Assembly: GCF_023278185.1 (NCBI RefSeq)
Contig: NZ_CP066356.1
Location: forward strand, 2,596,001-2,660,000
From: Bradyrhizobium elkanii USDA 76
GTDB lineage: Bacteria > Pseudomonadota > Alphaproteobacteria > Rhizobiales > Xanthobacteraceae
DNA: 64,000 bases
Direction: 5' to 3'
The number at the start of each line of letters is the position of its first letter. Within the stretch, counting starts at the first letter, position 1. The notes beneath the pieces are model-generated. The model was not told the DNA's origin, did not search any database, and saw only the letters and a program-made list of their open reading frames with translations. Both the position numbers and the translations under genes were made by a program. Shown here piece by piece: positions 34,928-44,386 of this stretch.

Positions 34928-36522
34928 TGTCGGGACTTGGCTACGACTACATCATTGTCGGTGCGGGGTCGGCCGGCTGTGTGGTCGCAAACAGACTGTC
35001 GGCTGATCCTGCCTGCCGCGTGCTGCTGCTCGAAGCCGGCGGATCGGACCGGAATTTCTGGCTCAAGCTGCCGGTCGGCTATTACCGGACCATCTACAAC
35101 GAGCGCTTCTCGCGCCTGTTCAGGACCGAGCCGTCGGAAGGAAGCGGCGGCCGCGCCATCGTCTGGCCGCGCGGCCGCGTGCTCGGCGGATCGTCGTCGA
35201 TCAACGGCCTGATCTTCATCCGCGGCCAGCACGAGGATTTTGACGACTGGGAACGTCTCGGCGCCGCCGGCTGGAGCTATCGCGACGTCCTGCCCTACTT
35301 CCGGCGCTACGAGCGCTATCGCGGCGGCGAGAGCCAGTTTCACGGCGGCCTCGGAGAGTTCGAGGTCTCCGACCTGCGGAACGACAATCCGGCGACGAGG
35401 GCCTGGGTGGAGGCGGGCGTGCAGTTTGGCCTGCCGCGCAATCCCGACTTCAACGGCGCGACGACGCTTGGCGTCGGGTCCTATCAGCTCGGCATCGGGC
35501 GGCATTGGCGGACCAGCTCGGCATCCGCCTTTCTTCGACCGATTGCCGACCGGCCCAACCTGACTGTCATCACGCATGCACAGGTGAGCAAAGTCACTTT
35601 CAACGGCCGCGTCGCGACCGGCGTCGAGTGGATCAGCAAGGGGCAGGTTCATCGCGCGACAGCCGATCGCGAGGTCATCCTGTCCGGCGGCGCGCTGCAA
35701 TCGCCGCAAATCCTCCAGCTTTCCGGGATCGGTCCGGCCGACCTGCTTCGCAAGCACGGTATTCCCGTCGTCACCGACTCGCCCGAAGTCGGCTCCAATC
35801 TGCAGGACCATTACCAGGGACGGCTGATCGTGCGCCTGAAGGAGCGGATCTCGCTCAATGACCAGGTCCGCCATCCTGTCGAGCTCGCGAAGATGGGGTT
35901 GCAATGGATGCTGGCCGGGCGGGGGCCGTTGACGGTGGGGGCGGGACAGGTGGGCGGAGCGGCCTGTAGCGAATATGCGGTCGGTGGGCGTCCGGACGTG
36001 CAGTTCAACGTGATGCCGCTGTCCGTCGACAAGCCCGGCGAACCCCTCCACAGCTATTCCGGCTTCACGGCCTCGGTCTGGCAATGCCACGGCCGGTCGC
36101 GCGGACAGCTCGCGATCCGCTCGGCCGATCCGTTCGAGCAGCCGCTGATCGCGCCCAACTATTTCGCCGAGGAGATCGACCGCAAGACCATTGTTGCCGG
36201 CCTCAAGATCTTGCGCGAGATCTATCAGCAAAACGCGTTCCGCCCGCTCTGGGATGTCGAGATGGTGCCGGGCGAGGCCGCAAGCAATGATGCCGGGCTG
36301 TGGGATTTCGCGCGCAACACCGGCGGCACGGTGTTTCACTGCGTCGGGACCTGCCGCATGGGTAGCGACGCGCGGGCGGTACTCGATCCGCAGCTGCGGG
36401 TGCGCGGCGTCGAGCGGCTGCGCGTGATCGACGCCTCGGTGATGCCGCAGATCACCTCGGCCAACACCAATGCGACGAGCCTGATGATCGGCGAACGCGG
36501 TGCAGCCCTTGTGATGCCGTGA
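34927..36522 (+). CDS. GMC-family FAD oxidoreductase (choline dehydrogenase-like)
   Basis: The 531-aa protein begins YDYIIVGAGSAGCVVANRLSADPACRVLLLEAG (FAD fold). It shows the GMC signatures WPRGRVLGGSSSINGLIFIRG and SGGALQSPQILQLSGIGP, and the C-terminal FHCVGTCRMG with the active-site His region. It oxidises a primary or secondary alcohol. Cotranscription with the enolase-superfamily gene suggests that both act on one imported compound. The C-terminal NTNATSLMIGERGA segment is complete, so the protein is intact. Confidence 0.9.
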   Translation: MSGLGYDYIIVGAGSAGCVVANRLSADPACRVLLLEAGGSDRNFWLKLPVGYYRTIYNERFSRLFRTEPSEGSGGRAIVWPRGRVLGGSSSINGLIFIRGQHEDFDDWERLGAAGWSYRDVLPYFRRYERYRGGESQFHGGLGEFEVSDLRNDNPATRAWVEAGVQFGLPRNPDFNGATTLGVGSYQLGIGRHWRTSSASAFLRPIADRPNLTVITHAQVSKVTFNGRVATGVEWISKGQVHRATADREVILSGGALQSPQILQLSGIGPADLLRKHGIPVVTDSPEVGSNLQDHYQGRLIVRLKERISLNDQVRHPVELAKMGLQWMLAGRGPLTVGAGQVGGAACSEYAVGGRPDVQFNVMPLSVDKPGEPLHSYSGFTASVWQCHGRSRGQLAIRSADPFEQPLIAPNYFAEEIDRKTIVAGLKILREIYQQNAFRPLWDVEMVPGEAASNDAGLWDFARNTGGTVFHCVGTCRMGSDARAVLDPQLRVRGVERLRVIDASVMPQITSANTNATSLMIGERGAALVMP

Positions 36523-36550
36523 TTGGGCCGCTTGATTTCCGGAGGGCGAG

Positions 36551-37273
36551 ATGGAATTGAGTTCCGACAGTCACGTCCCCAAATATGCGCAGATTGCCGA
36601 TATTTTTCGCCAGCGGATCGCGCGCGGTGTCTGGAGTCAAGGTTTTCGCCTGCCGGCCAATGAGGAGCTGGCGGCCGAGTTCGGCGTCTCGCGCGTCACC
36701 ATCAGGCAGGCCGTCGAACTGCTCGCCCGCGACGGTGTCATCGAGGCGCAGCAGGGCCGCGGCACCTTCGTCACCGGGACCGTACGGCAGGACCGCTGGC
36801 TCAAGGTCGAGACCACCCTGGCCGATCTCGCGGACATGTACCGCGACACCTCTCCGGAGATCATCAACATCTCGGAAAGCCGGAGCGATGCGCCGCTGCT
36901 TCCCGAAGACGGCAAGCCGGCCGAGAAATATGTCTTCATGCGCCGTCTGCACTCGCGCCAGAAGCAGCCTTACTGCGTCATTTCCATCTATCTCGATGAG
37001 AAGATCTTTCGCAGGTCTCCAAAGCGCTTTCGCAACGAGACGGTGATACCGATCCTCAACGATCTCAGGGATCCGGCGATTGCCAGCGCACGCCAGACAT
37101 TGACCATCGGAACCGCAGACATCGAGGCCGCGCGGCTGCTGCGCGTGCCTTTGAACTCGCCGGTTGCCGAAGTCCGCCGTGTCTTCACGGCGAGCGATCG
37201 CACCGTGATCTATCTCGGTGAAGTCACCTATCGCGGCGATTTTGTGCGGATCGATATGGATCTAAGGCCATAG
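36551..37273 (+). CDS. GntR family regulator with UTRA domain (HutC subfamily)
   Basis: The 240-aa protein has an N-terminal winged helix (YAQIADIFRQRIARGVWSQGFRLPANEELAAEFGVSRVTIRQAVELLARDGVIEAQQGRGTF split over residues 11-75) and a C-terminal UTRA effector domain. It lies 28 bp after the GMC gene with a GGAGGG ribosome site. It probably represses the enzyme and importer operons and responds to their substrate. Confidence 0.9.
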   Translation: MELSSDSHVPKYAQIADIFRQRIARGVWSQGFRLPANEELAAEFGVSRVTIRQAVELLARDGVIEAQQGRGTFVTGTVRQDRWLKVETTLADLADMYRDTSPEIINISESRSDAPLLPEDGKPAEKYVFMRRLHSRQKQPYCVISIYLDEKIFRRSPKRFRNETVIPILNDLRDPAIASARQTLTIGTADIEAARLLRVPLNSPVAEVRRVFTASDRTVIYLGEVTYRGDFVRIDMDLRP

Positions 37274-37283
37274 CGCGCAAGTA

Positions 37284-39074
37284 TCACCGCGAAAACAGCT
37301 CCTGGTTCCGGCGTTCGAGCTCTTCCCCATAGGTGCGCAGCACATGGGATTCGCTTAAGGTGCCGATCGTGACGCGATGGTCGGCACGGTCAATGACCGC
37401 GAGAACGTCGGCTTCGCTCCGTTCAAAGGCCTTCAGGATCTCGCGAACCGACGTGGTCGGAAGCAGGTACTCATCCTGCTGCTGGGCCAGCGACCCGAGC
37501 GGATCGTCGTCCCGATTGGTGACGGAATGCAGCGTCGCCGACGCAACGATGCCGGCATAGCTGCCGTTCGGATCGTGCAGCACGACCTGCCGGACCTGCG
37601 CCGGCGAAAACAGCTTCTGCGCCTCGCCGATCGGCATTGTGGTCAGCGCATTCTCGAAGTCGGCACGCATCAGGGAGGCTGCGCTCATTTGACGGACCCA
37701 GCCGATGTCCTGCGGACCGCGGATCACCTCGCCGCGCAGGTGGAAGCGCCATGTCGCAAAGCTGTAGCCGAACAACTCGCGGACGATCAGCGCGCAGACC
37801 GATGATGCGACCACCGCCCCGACGGTCACGGAGAAATCGCCGGTGATCTCGAGTGCGAGACAAACCATGCTGAACGGTGCGCCCAGCACGCCGGTTCCGA
37901 GCGCGGCAAGAGCCGCGATGGCGGCGGTGCCGGGCTGAAGCGCGAGTGTGGGGAAGGGGCCGGTCAGCACGACGCTGTAGAGCTGGCCGATCAGCGCGCC
38001 AAGTAGCAGCGAGGCAAAGAACAGGCCGCCGCGAAAGCCGGAGCCGAGCGAGACGGCCGATGCCAGGATCTTGAGCACGATGGTCGTCGTGAGCAGGAGC
38101 CAGGTCGGATTGCTGACCAGCAGGATCTGCATTGCGCCATGGCCGGCGCCGAGCACGGTCGGCGTCAGCAGGGCGAGGCCGCCGAGGAGCAGGCCGCCAA
38201 GGATCGGACGCATGAAGCCGCTGAAAAGGCTGACGCGCTGAAAGCAACGTTCTGAGAATGCGACCGCGAGCATGACGAGGATGCTGACGAATGCGCAAAT
38301 GATGCCGATCAGAACGGTCTGTCCGATCATCTCGACGGACACGGGCGATGGGAAGCCAGGCACCATCAGAAACGACTGATGCGTCAACTCCCGTGCCACC
38401 AGCCAGGCCGTGACGGCGCTGGCGATGACGGGCACGAGAGCGGCCGAGGTGTAGGCTCCCAGCACGACCTCGAAGGCATAGAAGGCGCCGGCCAGCGGAG
38501 CCGAAAACGCTGCGCTGATCGCCCCCGCCGCGCCGCAGGCCACCAACAGCCGCATGTCGTTGCGGCGGGCGGCGAGGCGCTGGCCGACATGGGAGCCAAA
38601 CATCGAGCAGATCTGCGTGTATCCCGCTTCCAGTCCGACCGACCCACCGAACCCGTTGGACAACAGCGTCTGGATCGAGATCAGCAGGCTGCCGCGGAAG
38701 GACACCCGGCCGCCATAGAGCGCGTTGGCTTCGATGGCGTCAGCGAGCTGCTGTCCCTTCACGCGTCGCGCGAAGTACAGCCCGATCAGCGCCAGGACCA
38801 GGCCGCCAACTGCCGGGATCAGCAGGGTGCGCTGCCAGGAAATCACGCCGGTGGCGCTGAGATGTGCGTCGAGGGGAATGTCGAACAGCAGCGCGTGCGA
38901 GGCCTGGCTGAGGCCCGAGATCGCCGCAACGAGGACGCCGCTCAGCAACCCGACGACAATGCCGACCAGCACGAGGCCAGTCTCGCGATTGCGCACGAAA
39001 TTGCGCAAGAACTGCGGCAACAGACGGGTGCCGGGAGCAGCGGCCGGCTTCGCGGCATTTGTCGCCAGCGTCAT
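37284..39074 (-). CDS. ClC-type chloride channel/antiporter with CBS domains
   Basis: The 596-aa protein has an N-terminal ClC membrane domain (about 20-430) and a C-terminal CBS pair (about 460-590, with MPIGEAQKLFSPAQVRQVVLHD). The motif that carries the external gating Glu in exchangers (GREGP) appears as GSVGLE, so the Glu position is Val. The later selectivity motif reads GSGFRGGLFF. These changes suggest channel-like or altered transport. The start at 39074 is chosen over an upstream in-frame ATG that would extend into the neighbouring remnant. Confidence 0.85.
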   Translation of the reverse strand: MTLATNAAKPAAAPGTRLLPQFLRNFVRNRETGLVLVGIVVGLLSGVLVAAISGLSQASHALLFDIPLDAHLSATGVISWQRTLLIPAVGGLVLALIGLYFARRVKGQQLADAIEANALYGGRVSFRGSLLISIQTLLSNGFGGSVGLEAGYTQICSMFGSHVGQRLAARRNDMRLLVACGAAGAISAAFSAPLAGAFYAFEVVLGAYTSAALVPVIASAVTAWLVARELTHQSFLMVPGFPSPVSVEMIGQTVLIGIICAFVSILVMLAVAFSERCFQRVSLFSGFMRPILGGLLLGGLALLTPTVLGAGHGAMQILLVSNPTWLLLTTTIVLKILASAVSLGSGFRGGLFFASLLLGALIGQLYSVVLTGPFPTLALQPGTAAIAALAALGTGVLGAPFSMVCLALEITGDFSVTVGAVVASSVCALIVRELFGYSFATWRFHLRGEVIRGPQDIGWVRQMSAASLMRADFENALTTMPIGEAQKLFSPAQVRQVVLHDPNGSYAGIVASATLHSVTNRDDDPLGSLAQQQDEYLLPTTSVREILKAFERSEADVLAVIDRADHRVTIGTLSESHVLRTYGEELERRNQELFSR

Positions 39075-39075
39075 C

Positions 39076-39339
39076 CTATGCCGGATCCTGTAGCTGCTCG
39101 GTGCGCACGACAGGGAAGCCGATCTTGCTCGACGGGCCGACCGACGCGTTCGGGCATCGCGCTGCGAAGCGGCGGCTGCCGCAGGACTCGTCGCTGAGGA
39201 AGGATCCATCGCGCGTCGAGCGGTTCGGTGCAGGCTCGCGATTCAAGGGGACTCCCGACGGTGCGAGGCGGTCCTCGTACCATTCCCAAACATTTCCGGC
39301 GACATTATGCAGGCCGTATCCGTTGCTTTCCTGGCTCAT
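39076..39339 (-). pseudogene. C-terminal remnant of a formylglycine-generating-enzyme-like (FGE-sulfatase) gene
   Basis: An 87-codon frame encodes NGYGLHNVAGNVWEWYEDRL, later RDGSFLSDESCGSRRFAAR and a final SSKIGFPVVR. These are the last blocks of the SUMF1/FGE-sulfatase domain (full length is about 250-300 aa), so the first two thirds are missing. In the active-site block the first of the two Cys of true FGE is Ser and one is retained. It lies exactly between the SDR gene, whose stop it overlaps (ATGA), and the ClC gene. It is probably a deletion relic, although it could still be translated. Confidence 0.75.
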
Positions 39340-40070
39340 CCGGCAAGAAACCCGCCATCCACCGCGACGACGGTGCCGGTAGCATATTGTGATGCCGGCA
39401 TGCAGAGGAACGCGACGGCTCCCGCAATGTCCTCCGGCTGACCCCAGCGCTTGAACGCGGTGCGATCGGCGATGCGCTGATAGTGCGCGCGATCGGTGCG
39501 GCCGGCTGCATTGATCGCCGTTTCGATATAGCCGGGGGCAACCGCATTGACCCGGATGCCTTGCTCGGCCCATGCCAGGGCGAGCGCCTTGGTCAGCATC
39601 ACGACACCGCCCTTGCTGGCGCAATAGGCCGGGATTCGCGGCAGCGCCAATGTCGCGTTCATCGAGGCAAGATTGACGATCGAGCCCTTGCTCTCGGCGA
39701 GAAGCGGACGGAACGCCATGCAGGTTCGAAAGGTGCCCGTGAGATTGACGTCGAGAACCTTCATGAAGGTTTCGATCTCGTATTCCTTGTCGCGGGCAAG
39801 GATTCCCGCGCAGTTGACCAGCGCATCGACGCGCTTTTGCTGTCGGGCGAAAGAGGCGACAGCGTCGTCGTTCGTGACGTCGAGCGTTGCGAGTGTGAGG
39901 CTGGCGCGCGATTTCAGCAAAGTGCGCGCCAGATCGGTCTCGTTGGCCGCCGTTGCGGTCACCGTCGCGCCGAGGTCGCAAAACTGATTGCTGATTGCGG
40001 CGCCGATGTCTCCGGCGCCGCCGATCACCACGGCATGGAAGTCGGGCGCAAGAGAGAAATTTGAGCGCAT
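39336..40070 (-). CDS. Short-chain dehydrogenase/reductase
   Basis: The 244-aa protein has the classical SDR pattern: [13 protein letters not shown] (cofactor fold), the Ser in [15 protein letters not shown] (Tyr-x3-Lys) and [12 protein letters not shown]. It should oxidise or reduce a hydroxyl/carbonyl of a small substrate such as a polyol or ketose. It begins 15 bp after the LacI gene stop and is probably cotranscribed with it, linking it to the sugar operon on the other strand. Confidence 0.88.
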   Translation of the reverse strand: MRSNFSLAPDFHAVVIGGAGDIGAAISNQFCDLGATVTATAANETDLARTLLKSRASLTLATLDVTNDDAVASFARQQKRVDALVNCAGILARDKEYEIETFMKVLDVNLTGTFRTCMAFRPLLAESKGSIVNLASMNATLALPRIPAYCASKGGVVMLTKALALAWAEQGIRVNAVAPGYIETAINAAGRTDRAHYQRIADRTAFKRWGQPEDIAGAVAFLCMPASQYATGTVVAVDGGFLAG

Positions 40071-40085
40071 CGGATAGGTCTCGCT

Positions 40086-41120
40086 TCAGGATTTGAGAGG
40101 GGGAGCCGTCGATTCACGGACCACCAGGGAGAAGTCGATCTCGCGATGCATGATGGTCTGCTCGCCGGCGAGGCTGCGCACCAGATATTCCCCGGCGCGC
40201 TGCCAGGTTTCTCCGGTCGGTACGTGGATCGTGGTCAGGCTCGGCCGCAAATGGCGGCTCCAGTCGAGATCGTCGAAGCCGACCACCGACAGGTCGCGCG
40301 GCACCGAAAATCCGTCGCGCTCCGCCTCGAGCAACACGCCGTAGGCGATCACATCGTTGCCGCAGACGACGGCGGTCGGACGATCCTTCAGGTTGAGGAG
40401 ATAGCGGGCCGCTTCGCGCGCGTCGTCCAGCGTGTAGGGTACCTCGACATGCCATTGTGGAGGAAGCTCCAGGCCGTTCTCGGTGAGGGCGCGACGAAAG
40501 CCGGCGACGCGAGCGCTGGCGCGGTCGTTGTTGCGCTGGAGCGCCGAGACGATCCCGATGCGGCGGTGGCCAAGTTCGATGACGTGCGCGGCGGCGCGAT
40601 GGGCGGCCGCTTCGTTGTTAGTTCCGACGCAAGGGTGGGGTCGATCAGGCTGGTAGATGCCGACATTGATGAAGGGAACCGCATTGTCCGCAAGCAACTT
40701 GCGCAGTCCGTCGTGATGGCAATCGCCGCGCAGCACAAGTCCATCGACGCCGCGGCTGATCAAATTGCGCGCTTGCTGCAATTCGACGTCGAGATCGTAA
40801 CCGCTCGTGGTGAGAAACAGCATGTATCCGACCGAGGAGAGGTACTGCTGGAGCGAGGCGATGCCGCGCGCGAACATCGTATTGTCGATTGTCGGAACGA
40901 TCGCGCCGAGCGTGCGCGAGCGCCGTGACGACAGGATGCGCGCCGGCGCATGCGGGATGTAGCCGAGCGCGTCGATGGCCTGTTCGATGCGCGCCCGCAA
41001 GGAAGGGCTTACCGCATCGGGATTGTTGAGTGCGCGCGACACCGAGGCCGTGGAGACGCCGGCGCGGGCTGCGACGGCGCGGATGCCCTGTTTCAGGGAT
41101 TTGGCGTTGGTCAATCGCAT
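40086..41120 (-). CDS. LacI family transcriptional regulator
   Basis: The 344-aa protein has an N-terminal helix-turn-helix and hinge (AVAARAGVSTASVSRALNNPDAVSP, about residues 13-37, with the YIPHAPARILSSRRSR hinge) and a periplasmic-binding-protein-like effector domain. The ATG at 41120 is chosen because a palindromic operator and no coding signal lie just upstream. It is divergent from the MalE-type ABC operon and should repress it when no substrate is present. Confidence 0.9.
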   Translation of the reverse strand: MRLTNAKSLKQGIRAVAARAGVSTASVSRALNNPDAVSPSLRARIEQAIDALGYIPHAPARILSSRRSRTLGAIVPTIDNTMFARGIASLQQYLSSVGYMLFLTTSGYDLDVELQQARNLISRGVDGLVLRGDCHHDGLRKLLADNAVPFINVGIYQPDRPHPCVGTNNEAAAHRAAAHVIELGHRRIGIVSALQRNNDRASARVAGFRRALTENGLELPPQWHVEVPYTLDDAREAARYLLNLKDRPTAVVCGNDVIAYGVLLEAERDGFSVPRDLSVVGFDDLDWSRHLRPSLTTIHVPTGETWQRAGEYLVRSLAGEQTIMHREIDFSLVVRESTAPPLKS

Positions 41121-41121
41121 C

Positions 41122-41137
41122 AAAGTAACGTTACATT
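41122..41137. promoter_or_regulatory. LacI-type operator at lacI start
   Basis: The plus strand reads AAAGTAACGTTACATT, with a perfect 10-bp core palindrome GTAACGTTAC at 41125-41134, one base upstream of the lacI-like start region. Its resemblance to the site at 41233-41248 (shared GTAAC and GTT halves around a central CG) suggests the same regulator binds both, giving autoregulation. Confidence 0.6.
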
Positions 41138-41206
41138 CGATGAGGCAAACCGCATGGTAGCGGTAATCTTGTAAATTTGCCGCAGAATATGCAGTTTGTC
41201 CATTGC

Positions 41207-41248
41207 TTGACACGACCGATGTCAGGTCTAAATTGTAACCGTTTTCAA
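41207..41248 (+). promoter_or_regulatory. Promoter and LacI-type operator of the sugar ABC operon
   Basis: TTGACA (41207-41212), a 16-bp spacer and TAAATT (41229-41234) form a good sigma-70 promoter. TTGTAACCGTTTTCAA at 41233-41248, a near-palindrome centred on CG as in LacI/GalR operators, overlaps the -10 box and the start point. A bound repressor would block initiation. Confidence 0.7.
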
Positions 41249-41301
41249 GCCGCGTTCAAATGGCCCGCCAGCTTAAGGCGGCCAGCCGGGAGGAGAGTTC
41301 G

Positions 41302-42603
41302 ATGAAGGCCAGGATGCTCGCGACGCACGTCGCGTTGCCCGCTCTCGCGATTGTCGCCGTCAGCGCGCAGGCTCATGCGGCCGATTTCGACTGGATGAAG
41401 TTCAAGGGCAGGACCGTCACCTTTCTCGCCAACAACAATCCGGTCGCGCAGGCGCTGCTGACCTACAAGGCCGATTTCGAGAAGCTGACCGGCATGACCC
41501 TGAAGGTCGACGGCTATCAGGAACAGCAGATGCGCCAGCGTCTGGTCACCGTCATGAATGCGAACAGCGACGAGGTTGACGTGTTCATGACGCTGCCTTC
41601 GCGCGAGGGCGAGCAGTTCGCCGCGGCCGGCTGGTACGGCGATCTCACTGCGATGGCCAAGAACGAGGTGGCCAAGGAATACGACCCGGCCGGCTTGAGC
41701 CAGGCCCTGCTCAAGGCCGCGACCTTCGGCGGCAAGCTGACCAGCATGCCGATGAACATCGAAGGTCCGATCTTCTATTACCGCACCGACATCTTCAAGA
41801 AGTGCGGCATTGAGGCGCCAAAGACCATCAAGGATGTCGAGGCGGCCGCCGAGAAGATCAAGACCTGCGACAGCGCCGTCACGCCCTTCGTCTCGCGTGG
41901 CCTCAAGCCCGCGGTCACCTACACCTTCAGCAACATGCTGCACAACATCGGAGGCAGCTACATCGCAGGCGGCAAGTCGAACCTCTGCTCGGCCAAGGGC
42001 AAGGAAGCACTCGACACCTACAGCCGGCTGCTGCGCGACTTCGGTCCGCCGGGTGTGGTCAACTACAGCTTCCAGCAGATTTCGGCGCTCTACCGCAGCG
42101 GCCGCGCCGCGATGGCGTTCGAATCCTCGAATGAGTTGCGCACTGTGATGGAGGGCGGCGCGCGGCTCAAAGACACCGGCCTGTTGCCGTTCCCGGCAGG
42201 CGAGGCCGGCCAGGTGCCGACCACGATCGGCTGGGGCATGGCGGTGTCCTCGCACAGCAAGCAGCCGGACGCGGCCTGGTACTTCGTGCAGTGGGCGACC
42301 AGCCCCGGGGTGCAGAAGAAAATGGCGCTCCAGGGCATTGCCCCGCCGCGGCCGTCGGTTGCCAAGGATCCCGAGTATCGCAAGTGGATCGACGAGGAGC
42401 CGGTGCGCAAGGAATGGCAGGGCGCACTCGACGTGCTCGCGACCAAGGGTTCATCGGAAGTCGGCTATCCCATCATTGCCAATCCGGAATCGCGCGAATT
42501 CATCGGTCAGGCGGTACAAGATCTGATCCTGAAGCAGAAGAGCGTCGATCAGGCCTGTGCCGACGCAGACAAGGCGCTCGATGCGCTGATCGCGCAGAAG
42601 TAA
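41302..42603 (+). CDS. ABC transporter substrate-binding protein, sugar type
   Basis: The 433-aa protein has a Sec signal peptide (MKARMLATHVALPALAIVAVSAQAHA, cleavage before ADFDW) and the cluster B carbohydrate-binding fold. The ATG at 41302 follows GGAGGAGAG; an upstream in-frame start at 41260 is unlikely. It is the first gene of an operon with two permeases, an MDR dehydrogenase, an ATPase, a PfkB kinase and a LacD-like aldolase. The ligand should be a sugar or sugar alcohol that ends as a phosphorylated ketose. Confidence 0.9.
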   Translation: MKARMLATHVALPALAIVAVSAQAHAADFDWMKFKGRTVTFLANNNPVAQALLTYKADFEKLTGMTLKVDGYQEQQMRQRLVTVMNANSDEVDVFMTLPSREGEQFAAAGWYGDLTAMAKNEVAKEYDPAGLSQALLKAATFGGKLTSMPMNIEGPIFYYRTDIFKKCGIEAPKTIKDVEAAAEKIKTCDSAVTPFVSRGLKPAVTYTFSNMLHNIGGSYIAGGKSNLCSAKGKEALDTYSRLLRDFGPPGVVNYSFQQISALYRSGRAAMAFESSNELRTVMEGGARLKDTGLLPFPAGEAGQVPTTIGWGMAVSSHSKQPDAAWYFVQWATSPGVQKKMALQGIAPPRPSVAKDPEYRKWIDEEPVRKEWQGALDVLATKGSSEVGYPIIANPESREFIGQAVQDLILKQKSVDQACADADKALDALIAQK

Positions 42604-42660
42604 AGGTCCGAGGCCGGCTTCGCGCCGGTCGGCATCTCATTCGATCAAGGACATGGACGC

Positions 42661-43548
42661 ATGTCGGATACGGCTGCGACACTCACGCAGGATCGGCAGA
42701 GGCTGGAGATGTCGGCGCTCTCGGCGCCGGCGGTGATCTTCACGGTCGCGATGATCGCGTTTCCGGTCGTCTATACGATCTGGCTCGGCTTCCAGAATTT
42801 CTCCTCGACCGGCAAGCAGTCCTTCGCGGGTCTCGCCAATTACTCAAAGCTGATCTCCGATTACGAGTTTTGGCACGGGCTGTGGGTCACCATAGCGCTC
42901 TATGTGCTGTCGTTGGTGCTCCAGCTCGTCTTCGGCGTGTGGCTGGCTCTGGTGTTGTTTCACGCCAAGCGCCTGCCGGGAATCGTGCGTTCGCTGTTCA
43001 TCTCACCGTTCATGATGCCGCCGGTGGTGGCGGGCATGATGTGGCTGGTGATCCTCGATCCCTCGCTGGGGGCGACCAATTACATCCTCCAGTCGTTCGG
43101 CCTGCCGCCGTCGGACTGGCTGGCGTCGCCGACCTGGGTCATTCCGACCGTCGCTCTGATCGACAGCTGGCAGTGGACGCCATACGTCGCCTTGATCGTG
43201 CTGGGCGGCCTGCAATCCCTGCCGCCGAGCGTCTACGAGGCCGCGCAGATCGACGGGGCTTCGCCGTTCAAGACCTTCCAGCGCATCACTCTGCCGCTGC
43301 TCCTGCCGACCATCGTCACCGCGGCCATCCTGCGCAGCGTCGATCTCCTGCGTTTCTTCGACATCATCTACATCACGACCCAGGGCGGCCCCGCCAACGC
43401 CTCGAACACGCTCAACATCTACGGCTTCCGGGTGGGTTTCGAGTTCTTCAACATCGGCTATGCCAGCGCCCTGATGCTGACGCTGACGGCGATCGTGTTC
43501 GGCGCCGTGCTCGCCTTCAACCGCCTGCGCGGCGCCGTGGCGTGGTGA
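42661..43548 (+). CDS. ABC sugar transporter permease 1
   Basis: The 295-aa MalF/UgpA-type permease has about six helices and the EAA loop YEAAQIDGASPFKTFQRITLPLLLP, which is canonical. The 57-bp gap after the binding-protein gene contains a short inverted GGCCGGC/GCCGG repeat. It ends four bases before permease 2. Confidence 0.9.
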   Translation: MSDTAATLTQDRQRLEMSALSAPAVIFTVAMIAFPVVYTIWLGFQNFSSTGKQSFAGLANYSKLISDYEFWHGLWVTIALYVLSLVLQLVFGVWLALVLFHAKRLPGIVRSLFISPFMMPPVVAGMMWLVILDPSLGATNYILQSFGLPPSDWLASPTWVIPTVALIDSWQWTPYVALIVLGGLQSLPPSVYEAAQIDGASPFKTFQRITLPLLLPTIVTAAILRSVDLLRFFDIIYITTQGGPANASNTLNIYGFRVGFEFFNIGYASALMLTLTAIVFGAVLAFNRLRGAVAW

Positions 43549-43552
43549 TGTC

Positions 43553-44380
43553 ATGACGGATGCCGCCAACACCGACCGCTGGATCCGCTGGCTCAACACC
43601 GCGCAGCTCGTGGTGGCCGGCGTGCTCATCATGGCCCCGACCGTCTGGATGGTGCTGTCCTCGTTCAAGCCGTCGTTCGAGGTGACGGCCTATCCGCCGA
43701 CGCTGATCTTCACGCCCACGCTCGACAATTATGTCGAGCTGACGAAGACCACGCCGTTCCTCAGCTATGCGCTCAACAGCCTCATCGTCACCGTCGGCTC
43801 GACAGCGCTCGGCCTGCTGTTCGGCATCCCGGCTGCTTTCGCCGTGTCCTGGACACGGATCTCGTGGCCGGCGATCCTGACGCTCGCCGCGCGCATGGCG
43901 CCGGGCACGCTGTTCCTGCTGCCGTGGTACGTCATGTTCCGGCAAATCGGCATGATCGGCTCCTACACCGCGCTGATCCTGAGCCACGCAGTCATCACGC
44001 TGCCGATCGTGATTTGGGTGCTGCTGCCATCCTTCGACGGCATCCCGCGCAGCGTCTTCGAGGCGGCGCAGGTCGACGGGTGCAGCGTCACGCGCATCCT
44101 CTGGCGCATCGCGCTGCCGCTGGTGGCGTCCGGCGTCGCCGTCTCGGCGATCCTCGCCTTCGTCTTCTCGTGGAACTACTTCCTGTTTGCGCTGGTGCTC
44201 TCCAACGGCGACACCAAGACGCTGATCGCGGCGGCCTTCAACTTCATCGGCGAAGGCTCGACGCAATGGGGCGCCCTCATGGCCGCGGCGACGCTGATCG
44301 CGCTGCCGCCGCTGGTGTTGGCGGCTCTGGTGCAGCGCTGGCTGGTGTCCGGACTGACGCTCGGCGCGGTGAAAGGTTAG
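43553..44380 (+). CDS. ABC sugar transporter permease 2
   Basis: The 275-aa MalG/UgpE-type permease has a canonical EAA loop, FEAAQVDGCSVTRILWRIALPLVASG, and a C-terminus WLVSGLTLGAVKG typical of the family. With permease 1 and the UgpC-like ATPase encoded two genes later it completes a standard importer, unlike the two-ATPase importer at 20.6-26.2 kb. Confidence 0.9.
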   Translation: MTDAANTDRWIRWLNTAQLVVAGVLIMAPTVWMVLSSFKPSFEVTAYPPTLIFTPTLDNYVELTKTTPFLSYALNSLIVTVGSTALGLLFGIPAAFAVSWTRISWPAILTLAARMAPGTLFLLPWYVMFRQIGMIGSYTALILSHAVITLPIVIWVLLPSFDGIPRSVFEAAQVDGCSVTRILWRIALPLVASGVAVSAILAFVFSWNYFLFALVLSNGDTKTLIAAAFNFIGEGSTQWGALMAAATLIALPPLVLAALVQRWLVSGLTLGAVKG

Positions 44381-44386
44381 TATCTG

